Source: Spirosoma sp. (GTDB lineage Bacteria; Bacteroidota; Bacteroidia; Cytophagales; Spirosomataceae). Taken from it: a stretch of DNA of 5,078 bases. The notes beneath the pieces were generated by a model. That model searched no databases, was not told where the DNA came from, and saw nothing but the letters and a program-made list of their open reading frames with translations. Made by a program: the position numbers and the translations under genes. Numbering within the stretch: position 1 is the first letter of the stretch; each line of letters opens with the position of its first letter. The DNA is taken from the NCBI GenBank assembly GCA_025351545.1, contig JANXVQ010000288.1, positions 1 to 5,078 of the forward strand, written 5' to 3'. Below are positions 1-5,078 of this stretch, one piece after another.

Positions 1-718
1 CGGCATACGGGTAGTCATTATTAAACTGGTTTCGATAGGCAAACGTCTTGCCTGATACTTTCCAGATTGACCCTAGAGCCGTACTGTACCGAACACCTAC
101 CTGCGTCTGGTTATTTTGAAAACTGGCGATTTGTTGTCCAACTGTCACTCGAATACCTGATTGCCAAACGGGGCTGCTGCCGAGCAAGACACTCCCACCC
201 ACGGCATCGGACCCGACAACACTGGCTGAGGAGCCGTATTGCACCGATAGTCGATCAAACCCTGCCACGGGTAACGTCGAAAAATCTGTCAGACCCAGAT
301 TAGGTTGATTAATGTTAATTCCATTCCACAGTACGGCCGTATGGTTGGCCGATGTTCCCCGGAATGAAACGGTCGCTAACTGGCCAGGGCCATAATTTTT
401 GAAAGCCAGTGGCGTGTTGAAAGCCAGCAAATCGGTTAGCGAGCCAAACCGAAATTGAAGCAGCGTTGCCGAGTCAATACGCTGGAGTTTCTGCCCTGCG
501 AGAAACCGTTCGGGAGCGATGGCTCGCACGGTTACGGCAGATAAGGACACGACAGATGCTGCCCGCGACGATAAACCGACCGATTGACGAATAATCAACG
601 AATCAGTTTGCGCGAAACTGCTATGCCCAGCCAGTAAGCTGATCAATAGCCCAATGACCCACCAACGAAGGGTTTCCTGTCTCAATATCAACGTAAAAAA
701 AAGAGTGCCCTGAACCAT
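1..718 (-). CDS. TonB-dependent outer-membrane receptor, BtuB-like, N-terminal part (runs off left edge)
   Basis: This is the first 239 residues of a TonB-dependent receptor; the reading frame is open to the window edge, so most of the beta-barrel is missing. The start chosen is the ATG at 718-716. It gives a signal peptide with arginines at 13 and 18, a hydrophobic stretch WWVIGLLISLLA (19-30), and a probable cut after A36 (SSFA|Q). A TonB-box-like segment, SLSAVTVRA, lies at 58-66. The plug domain follows at about 73-175, with recognisable blocks: GSLTDLLAF, GPGQLATVSFRGTSANHTAVLWNGININ, and YGSSASVVGSDAVGGSVLL. Strands of the barrel begin after about residue 180. There is no N-terminal carboxypeptidase-regulatory domain, which fits BtuB-type rather than SusC-type receptors. 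The cobalamin riboswitch just upstream strongly suggests that the substrate is B12 or a corrinoid, carried into the periplasm with TonB energy. A GTG at 748 is in frame but would spoil the signal peptide. The family is certain; the substrate rests on the riboswitch. Confidence 0.9.
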   Translation of the reverse strand, partial: MVQGTLFFTLILRQETLRWWVIGLLISLLAGHSSFAQTDSLIIRQSVGLSSRAASVVSLSAVTVRAIAPERFLAGQKLQRIDSATLLQFRFGSLTDLLAFNTPLAFKNYGPGQLATVSFRGTSANHTAVLWNGININQPNLGLTDFSTLPVAGFDRLSVQYGSSASVVGSDAVGGSVLLGSSPVWQSGIRVTVGQQIASFQNNQTQVGVRYSTALGSIWKVSGKTFAYRNQFNNDYPYA

Positions 719-756
719 CGGCCCGCCAAAAAGCCGAACCGTAAGCACGCGATTGG

Positions 757-775
757 GGCGTTTCCTCCGAACGCC
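757..775 (-). promoter_or_regulatory. Small hairpin with GGAGG in its loop, between riboswitch and receptor start
   Basis: On the minus strand GGCGTT (775-770) pairs with AACGCC (762-757), leaving a 7-nt loop that holds GGAGG (768-764). It sits between the end of the B12 box (795) and the ATG at 718. It could be part of the expression platform that converts riboswitch folding into translation control. However, the GGAGG is about 45 nt from the chosen start, and Bacteroidota rarely rely on Shine-Dalgarno sequences, so the role is uncertain. No run of U follows it directly, so it does not look like an intrinsic terminator. Confidence 0.3.
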
Positions 776-788
776 AGAACAACGGATG

Positions 789-998
789 GTCTTAGGCAGG
801 TCTCCTGGCTTGTCTCATCGGATCGGGCCTTCCCACGCTGATACTCAGCGCAGTGACCATGTAGATTGAACCGATTGGGTAAGAGACTTACAGTTGCGGG
901 GACAGCGTTGATTTAAAACCACATCAGTGGTTCGACAACTTCCCTTTTAAGCCGTGAAAGTTGCTATGAAGCAACATCAGGCACCGAAAACTCAAGAC
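789..998 (-). promoter_or_regulatory. Adenosylcobalamin (B12) riboswitch
   Basis: Read on the minus strand, this leader carries the conserved cobalamin aptamer blocks in the right order: AAAAGGGAA (948-940), the core GCTGTCCCCGCAACTGTAA (906-888), GTCACTG (857-851), GGGAAGGC (834-827) and the B12 box AGCCAGGAGACCTGCC (810-795). Outer bases GTCTT (998-994) and AAGAC (793-789) can close a P1-like stem and were used to set the limits, which are approximate. In known members, binding of the coenzyme form of B12 reduces expression of the downstream gene. Here that gene is the TonB-dependent receptor starting at 718, about 70 nt after the aptamer. Whether control acts on transcription or translation is not clear, because no obvious terminator with a U-tract follows. 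Confidence 0.95.
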
Positions 999-1005
999 AA
1001 AGGTA
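998..1005 (-). promoter_or_regulatory. Candidate Bacteroidota -7 promoter element for the riboswitch/receptor transcript
   Basis: The minus strand reads TACCTTTG, a full match to the TAnnTTTG -7 consensus of Bacteroidota. No convincing -33 TTG is seen at the usual spacing; that position falls inside the palindrome at 1017-1074. A transcript starting a few bases after this element would begin at about 990-993 and would lose the outermost P1-like pairs, so either those pairs are not used or the true start lies farther upstream. A second match at 1075-1082 is the alternative. Confidence 0.35.
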
Positions 1006-1016
1006 AAGGAATTTAA

Positions 1017-1074
1017 ACACGGAGGCACAGTGTACATGAAGAAATATGCCTTCGTGTACACTGTGCCTCCATGT
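1017..1074. repeat. Long palindrome, 25-nt arms and 8-nt loop; possible terminator of the M16 operon or dispersed palindromic element
   Basis: The left arm is 1017-1041 and the right arm 1050-1074, with loop AAATATGC. The arms match as reverse complements at 23 of 25 positions, including an uninterrupted 16-bp run (1021-1036 with 1055-1070; core GGAGGCACAGTGTAC). On the minus strand it lies 9 bp after the TAG of the M16 pseudogene and is followed by a T-rich stretch (TTAAATTCCTTT), so it could terminate that operon before the riboswitch promoter. The two imperfections are C1020/A1071 and T1037/G1054. Each is a CG in one arm facing a TG in the other, and each is a G-U wobble in RNA from one strand only. 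The length and near-perfection exceed what a terminator needs, so a mobile or repeated palindromic unit is an alternative. Confidence 0.75.
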
Positions 1075-1082
1075 CAAATGTA
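1075..1082 (-). promoter_or_regulatory. Second candidate -7 promoter element, just upstream of the palindrome
   Basis: The minus strand reads TACATTTG, again matching TAnnTTTG. It overlaps neither the stop codon of the M16 pseudogene (1086-1084) nor the palindrome (1074-1017). A start here would put the palindrome at the very 5' end of the riboswitch leader, as a long hairpin. I see no -33 TTG. By chance this six-base pattern would occur two or three times in a 5-kb window on two strands, so the evidence is weak. Confidence 0.2.
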
Positions 1083-1083
1083 T

Positions 1084-2459
1084 CTAAAACCCGTCGGCTT
1101 TGATTTCTTTCTCAGTAACAGTCCCGTATTTTTTCACTTTATCCCGAATGGCATCGGCCTTGCCAATCAATACGAACTGGAGATTATTTTTCGGAAAATA
1201 CTGGTCAATAATCTGACGAGTTCTAGCCACCGTCAGGCCATCGACATTCTTCTGGAAGTTGTTAATAAACGACTCATCGAAGCCCAGACTAAACATGTCC
1301 GTTAGCAGATTAGACAATTCACCGGCCGTTTCATATCTCGGAGGGAAGTCGGCTTTAACGTAGTTTTTAGCCGATGAAAGCACTTTTTCGTTGATGCCGG
1401 TTTTATGCAGGCTGTCAAGAACCACCAGAGCCATATCAATAGCCTGTGTTGTTGTACTAACTTTCGTAAAAGTCGAAATAACGAATGTGCCGCTTTTTCG
1501 ATAAGTGCTAAAACGGCTGCTTGCCCCATACGTCAAACCCGAATTTACACGCAGAGCATCATTGAGCCAGGATGTAAAGCGACCGCCCAGAATGGTATTG
1601 ACAACGGTAACGGAATAAAATCCGGGCTACTCTGCCTAATGCCCTTACCACCGATCAGAAATGTAGTTTCGCGGGCATCATCTTTATTGATCAGCAATAC
1701 CCGGCTTTTATCGAACAATAAAGCAGGCTCAGTCAAGGCGGGCGATGTTGTCAGGGCGGTTTTCCAATTACCCAACAAATCTGTAATCCGTTTTTTCATA
1801 GCTGCCGTGTTGAAATCGCCTACGACAGCAATGGCTGCCCAATCGGTTGTATAGTTTTTCTGGTAGAACTGTCGGGCATCAGCGGCTGAAACTGCCGAAA
1901 CAGATGTTGGTATACCCGTAAGTGGATTGGCGTACGGATGCCCTTCAAATACAAACCGATTGAAATAAGAAGCCACTACAGCCCGTGGACTCTCTTTTTG
2001 CTGCGTTAGCTGAAGCAACTGACGCTGTTTATACTTATCGAATTCGGCCTGATCGAAAGTGGGTTTTGTGATCACATCCTGAATAATATCAAACAGTAAA
2101 TCCTGGTCTTTAACCGCAAATGACGCGATCAACTTAGCAACTTCCTTGCCTGCATACGTGTCCACGCTGGCACCCACGTATTCAATTTTTTCTTCCAGTT
2201 GCGCCTTTGTGTATTTTTAACTGCCAAACAGCAGAGCCTCAGCCGTCCTATTGGCCAAACCGTATTGGGTCCCGTCCTGCACCGCCCCAGCGTCGAATAC
2301 GGCCGAAATATTGATGAGAGGCATCTCATGTTGCTCCATCAAATAAATTGTGAGGCCATTTTTAAGGGTAAACTTCTGATAAGGCGGCACCTGGAACGTT
2401 TGCCCCAATGACGCCCCCGCCACAATCAGGACAGTAAATAAAGTGAATATGTATTTCAT
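1084..2459 (-). pseudogene. M16-family peptidase, non-catalytic partner subunit, broken by a nonsense codon and a frameshift
   Basis: Reassembled, this would be a protein of about 457 residues, the usual size of a two-domain M16 subunit. The ATG at 2459 gives a signal peptide (KYIFTLFTVLIVAGASLG, then Q20), so it would be periplasmic or envelope-located. Family blocks are FTLKNGLTIYLMEQHEMPLINISAVFDAGA (30-59) and GLANRTAEALLFGS (67-80). The zinc motif HxxEH is absent: NRTAE stands at that position. That is normal for the partner subunit of paired bacterial M16 proteases, in which the other gene supplies the zinc. The partner's typical arginine and tyrosine appear in LRVNSGLTYG (about 1560-1520). 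Lesion one is codon 81, TAA at 2219-2217, where the family usually has lysine (GTKKY); the same frame continues with KYTKAQLEEKIEYVGASVD. Lesion two is a one-base loss near 1611-1613: after SSPDFIP the frame must shift to read TVVNTILGGRFTSWLNDALRV. The true end is TAG at 1086-1084. Sequencing error cannot be excluded, but the flanking genes are clean. Confidence 0.85.
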
Positions 2460-2546
2460 CGACTGATGTCTATTGAGTTTATACGTCCGGCTTTAGTCGG
2501 CGCGGACGCGATGGAAGCATTGCCAAGAGCCAGATAACTCATTCTG

Positions 2547-3193
2547 TCAATTATTTTTAGCTGGATTGGTTTTGGGCTCCGGCAAAAGATAACCGACAGT
2601 ACGATTTCGGCCTGTTAAATACGTTTTGGCCACCCGTTGCACGTCTTCTTTGGTTACTTTTTCGAACAGCGCCGGGGCTTCATAGAGTTTTTTATAATCG
2701 CCAAAGAACAATTCATAAGTGCCAAGAGAATTAGCTTTCCCGTTAATGGTCTCCATTGTCCGGTAAAACTCCATCAGCTTCTGATTCTTCAATTTTTGAA
2801 GTTCTGCGTCCGTAATTCCCTCATTGATAACCTTATCAAGTTGATAAAGCACCGATTTTTCCAGTTGTTCAGCCGAGATATTACTAGCCGCAATGGCATA
2901 AATCGAAAACAGGTCAGGATCAAATGATTCGCCAAAGTTTGTCGATACCCGAGACGCAATGGTTAAATCCAGCACCATAGACTTCACCAACCGTGAGGAG
3001 TTTCCCGAACTGAGTACACCACTCAATAAATCAAGCGCGTAGCATTAGGAATCGAATGATCTTCCAAAACCATGAATTTCATGCCATTTTTGAGCATGAA
3101 CGTTTGTACATCCTCTGGTTTAGGCTTATTCTGCGCCAGTACAACACTCATGGAGAGCGTTAGTCCGACCAGCAACCCGATTCGTTTGTTCAT
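2547..3193 (-). pseudogene. M16-family zinc peptidase, catalytic subunit, with large internal deletion
   Basis: Two ends of one M16 protease are fused here. From the ATG at 3193 the first 51 residues are a signal peptide (NKRIGLLVGLTLSMSVVLA|Q) and the start of the peptidase fold, TFMLKNGMKFMVLEDHSIPNA. The sequence then jumps at about 3041-3043 to the C-terminal domain in another frame: YALDLLSGVLSSGNSSRLVKSMV, continuing for 164 residues to the stop at 2549-2547 with the family's typical FYRTMETINGKANSLGTYELFFGDYKKLYEAP. In the original frame translation ends at TGA 3025-3023, giving a 56-residue peptide. Missing is roughly 200 residues, about half of a usual 430-450-residue subunit. The lost part holds HxxEH and the downstream zinc-ligand glutamate, so no protease activity can remain. 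An apparent start at 3026 (TTG) would give only the C-terminal domain without a signal peptide. The gene lies 87 bp upstream of its partner subunit on the same strand, presumably an old operon with promoter near 3194-3290. Confidence 0.88.
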
Positions 3194-3238
3194 GAGGTAG
3201 TTTTAGTTGGGAAAGCTAAAAATAGTAGCAAAAGAGCG

Positions 3239-3272
3239 GCTTGCAAACGTCTGGCTACGTAGGTTTGCAAGC
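3239..3272. promoter_or_regulatory. Inverted repeat in the divergent intergenic region, overlapping a candidate promoter of the SDR gene
   Basis: GCTTGCAAAC (3239-3248) is repeated exactly in reverse complement as GTTTGCAAGC (3263-3272), with a 14-nt spacer. The right arm overlaps TAGGTTTG (3260-3267), a match to the Bacteroidota -7 consensus TAnnTTTG, and a TTG at 3241-3243 in the left arm lies near the -33 position, though 16 bp of spacing is a little short. Transcription would start at about 3273, leaving a leader of under 20 nt before the ATG at 3290. The layout suggests a dimeric repressor site covering both promoter elements. It also lies 46 bp upstream of the M16 pseudogene start, so it could once have served both directions. 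No regulator gene is visible in the window. Confidence 0.45.
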
Positions 3273-3289
3273 AGTCACTAACTAATCAC

Positions 3290-4072
3290 ATGTATATGAA
3301 TCAATCACTATGGTCCCTCATCGGCCAGCGCGCTCTGGTAACAGGCGGCACAAAAGGAATTGGTGAAGCCATTGTCCAACAGTTTCTGGATCTCGGTGCA
3401 GCGGTATTTATCGTTGCCCGCGATAACGAACTACTCCAGCAACAACTGGCTAACTATCAACAACAGGGCCACACAGTGGATGGTATAGCGGCCGATGTAA
3501 GTCAACCGGGTGTAGCCATTCAAGTTATGGAGGCCGTAAAAGCAAGATGGAATAGTTTAGACATTCTAGTCAATAATGCGGGTACGAACATCCGTAAATC
3601 CACAGCCGACTATAGCACAGCCGATTATGAACATGTTCTGAATACTAACCTACGCTCGGCTTATGAGCTGAGTCAGGCAGCTTATCCGCTCTTGAAAGTT
3701 GCTAGTCCTGGAGGGGGTAAAATTGTGATGGTCTCGTCGGTATCAGGGCTAGCCCATACCAGCAGCGGATCGCTTTATGGCATGACCAAAGCGGCTATGC
3801 TTCAGCTCACCCGAAACCTCGCTGTCGAGTGGGCACCCGACAATATTCGGGTAAACGCCGTTGCGCCCTGGTATATCAAAACACCGTTGGCAACGCCCGT
3901 GCTGACCAATCCTGAAAAGTTAGCGGGCATTCTCAAACGAACGCCCATGAACCGCGTCGGCGAACCCGAAGAAGTGGCGTCAGTCGTTTCGTTTCTGTGT
4001 ATGCCTGCTTCGGGCTACGTAACCGGCCAGACGGTTTCGGTAGACGGGGGCTTAATGGCCTGGGCCTATTAA
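3290..4072 (+). CDS. Short-chain dehydrogenase/reductase, tropinone-reductase-like
   Basis: An intact 260-residue classical SDR, the standard length for the family. It is a cytoplasmic NAD(P)-dependent oxidoreductase of an alcohol/carbonyl pair. The cofactor motif TGGTKGIG is at 18-25 and NNAG at 95-98. The likely catalytic set is N120, S150, Y163 and K167 (YGMTK at 163-167), and the C-terminal [27 protein letters not shown] block (228-254) is typical. Lysine 22 in the glycine-rich loop and arginine 44 after the second strand favour NADP(H). The stretch [14 protein letters not shown] (187-200) has PWYIKT in place of the usual PG; this is characteristic of the tropinone-reductase-like branch, so named from plants. 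The bacterial substrates of that branch are mostly unknown, and the name should not be read as function. The ATG at 3290 was chosen; ATG 3296 (MNQSL) is equally plausible. The gene stands alone on its strand, and its stop overlaps that of the convergent isomerase gene. Confidence 0.92.
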   Translation: MYMNQSLWSLIGQRALVTGGTKGIGEAIVQQFLDLGAAVFIVARDNELLQQQLANYQQQGHTVDGIAADVSQPGVAIQVMEAVKARWNSLDILVNNAGTNIRKSTADYSTADYEHVLNTNLRSAYELSQAAYPLLKVASPGGGKIVMVSSVSGLAHTSSGSLYGMTKAAMLQLTRNLAVEWAPDNIRVNAVAPWYIKTPLATPVLTNPEKLAGILKRTPMNRVGEPEEVASVVSFLCMPASGYVTGQTVSVDGGLMAWAY

Positions 4073-5013
4073 AGCCCGGCCACCATTGCTTTCATTTTCG
4101 CCATCGCCGTTTTTGTTACGGTCAGTGCATCTTGTGCATAGTAATCTTTATTGAATACTTCCAGCGATACGACAATAGGTTGATCGGTACGTTTGATCAG
4201 TTTTAATGTCTCACGGATTGGTGCAACGCCATCGCCCGGAAATACCCGATCAGCGTCGACTATTTTTTCACGAGTAAAATTGGCCGTATAGTCATTTACA
4301 TGGAAGACTTCAATCACCGATTTTCCGACTAAGGGCAAGCTGGTATTACCAGAGCCACCTTTATAAAGGTGGTAAATATCCAGCAGCACCCTTGCCGATG
4401 GATGACCGCTTTCAATAGCCACAAACATCACTTCGCCCAATCGGCTGAGGTTGGGCGAGAATCCCCACAACTCCAGCTGCGGAACTACACCCGTTTTATC
4501 ACCAATGTCGAGAATCGCCCGGTAACGTTCGGCAGCCTTATACAAGTCAATTTTAGGGCTTCCGGGCGATTGTGCGCCAATTGGCGGAGTGGCCACGCGC
4601 TTACAACCCACTTCGGCCAACATCTCCATTTCGCGCTTGAGTTGGTCAAGTCCTTTGGCACGAGCGGCTTCATCATCAATAATCCAGGGCGCAAAACCGA
4701 TGGCATTTTCAACCTTTATACCATTATCTCCCAGCACTTTACGAGCATCAGCAGTTGTAGTCCCGGTTTTTAAATAAGTCTGTAATGTCTCCACCCATAT
4801 TTCAACTGATCGAAAACCGGCTTTTGACGCTGCTTCCAATTCTTTCACAAAACCGAGCTTTTGTCCCCGAATCGTGCTCATATTCAGGCAAATCGTAAAA
4901 GCGGACTGAGCGGTTGGCGCAGGCACAGATTCCGCCGAACTGGGGGAGAACGATGCGCCTACGGAGGCAGTTAAGGCCGCCAGTGTTTGACGACGAGTTA
5001 CAGATTGAGACAT
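4069..5013 (-). CDS. Tat-exported sugar phosphate isomerase/epimerase-like TIM-barrel protein
   Basis: An intact 314-residue protein of the xylose-isomerase-like TIM-barrel superfamily (AP endonuclease 2 fold). The N-terminus has a twin-arginine signal: [18 protein letters not shown] (6-23), with RR at 7-8 and a mild hydrophobic stretch, then an Ala/Pro/Ser-rich linker to about 37. The barrel starts at [13 protein letters not shown] (39-51). Likely divalent-metal ligands, by family pattern, are E181 (QLELWGF), D212 ([11 protein letters not shown]), H238 (FHVND) and E285 (SLEVFN); H215 is also near the site. FPGDG (258-262) is a usual loop of the family. Members interconvert sugars, keto-sugars or related polyols, but the substrate cannot be told from sequence. 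Export as a folded protein fits a metal-loaded enzyme acting in the periplasm, and many Bacteroidota carry such exported paralogues. The ATG at 5013 is needed to include the RR motif. It converges on the SDR gene with a 4-bp overlap, so the two are not co-transcribed. Confidence 0.9.
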   Translation of the reverse strand: MSQSVTRRQTLAALTASVGASFSPSSAESVPAPTAQSAFTICLNMSTIRGQKLGFVKELEAASKAGFRSVEIWVETLQTYLKTGTTTADARKVLGDNGIKVENAIGFAPWIIDDEAARAKGLDQLKREMEMLAEVGCKRVATPPIGAQSPGSPKIDLYKAAERYRAILDIGDKTGVVPQLELWGFSPNLSRLGEVMFVAIESGHPSARVLLDIYHLYKGGSGNTSLPLVGKSVIEVFHVNDYTANFTREKIVDADRVFPGDGVAPIRETLKLIKRTDQPIVVSLEVFNKDYYAQDALTVTKTAMAKMKAMVAGL

Positions 5014-5078
5014 GAACGGTAGAGAATTCAGGCGTTTGGAGATTAATACAGTAAATGAGAAAAACGGGTAAACCAGAT

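Noticed and set aside
67..303. Open frame on the plus strand
   Set aside because: It is antisense to the TonB-dependent receptor, which has clear signal and plug-domain motifs in its own frame; the plus-strand protein has no recognisable features.
746..748. GTG at 748 as the receptor start, about 15 nt after GGAGG
   Set aside because: It would add ten residues ahead of a good signal peptide, and the spacing to GGAGG is too long.
1030..1305. Open frame on the plus strand starting inside the palindrome
   Set aside because: It begins in the palindrome and then runs antisense to well-conserved M16 C-terminal coding sequence; the protein has no family features.
1605..1615. Programmed frameshift as an explanation of the break in the M16 partner gene
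   Set aside because: No slippery heptamer is present at the site, and the same gene also carries an in-frame TAA, so ordinary decay or error is simpler.
1405..1854. 149-residue open frame on the plus strand
   Set aside because: It is antisense to the M16 pseudogene, with a Cys/Ser/Asn-rich composition typical of a reverse-frame shadow.
2217..2219. Stop-codon reassignment or readthrough of TAA
   Set aside because: The intact SDR and isomerase genes both end in TAA, and nothing around the codon suggests recoding.
4369..4773. 134-residue open frame on the plus strand
   Set aside because: It lies antisense within the isomerase gene, whose metal-ligand motifs are clear in the other strand.
1..5078. 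CRISPR arrays, tRNA or rRNA genes, insertion sequences, phage or defence genes
   Set aside because: I looked for spaced direct repeats, tRNA-like arms and transposase or integrase motifs on both strands and saw none.

Overview
The window looks like chromosomal DNA from a Bacteroidota bacterium, probably a Cytophagales member close to Spirosoma. The signs are a TonB-dependent receptor behind a cobalamin riboswitch, a paired two-gene M16 peptidase operon, a Tat-exported TIM-barrel isomerase, mid-range GC, and several TAnnTTTG promoter-like elements of the Bacteroidota -7 type. The genus is inferred from protein flavour, not from any search.

Layout from left to right. (1) Positions 1-718, minus strand: the N-terminal 239 residues of a BtuB-type outer-membrane receptor that runs off the left edge. 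(2) About 789-998, minus strand: a well-conserved adenosylcobalamin riboswitch in its leader, so the receptor is probably a B12 (or cobinamide) importer shut off by B12. (3) 1017-1074: a striking palindrome with 25-nt arms, lying between the riboswitch promoter region and the peptidase genes; it is probably a terminator or a dispersed palindromic element. (4) 1084-3193, minus strand: two adjacent M16-family peptidase genes, both broken. The upstream one, which should be the zinc-binding catalytic subunit, has lost roughly 200 internal residues including the whole HxxEH region, and its two ends are now in different frames. The downstream one, the naturally non-catalytic partner, carries an in-frame TAA and a separate one-base frameshift. 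(5) 3239-3272: an inverted repeat overlapping a candidate promoter in the divergent intergenic region. (6) 3290-4072, plus strand: an intact classical SDR oxidoreductase of the tropinone-reductase-like type. (7) 4069-5013, minus strand: an intact sugar phosphate isomerase/epimerase-like protein with a twin-arginine signal. It converges on the SDR, and the two stop codons overlap in a TTAA.

How it fits together. The receptor and riboswitch form a standard B12-uptake control unit. The M16 pair would have been a periplasmic heterodimeric protease, and the lesions suggest that it has been lost as a unit. The SDR and the isomerase could act on sugar- or polyol-type substrates, but they are convergent rather than co-transcribed, so a shared pathway is only a guess. 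I see no CRISPR array, tRNA, rRNA, insertion sequence or phage gene. I do not find a convincing new system. The most notable points are the coordinated decay of the M16 pair and the palindrome with reciprocal CpG-type changes in its two arms.
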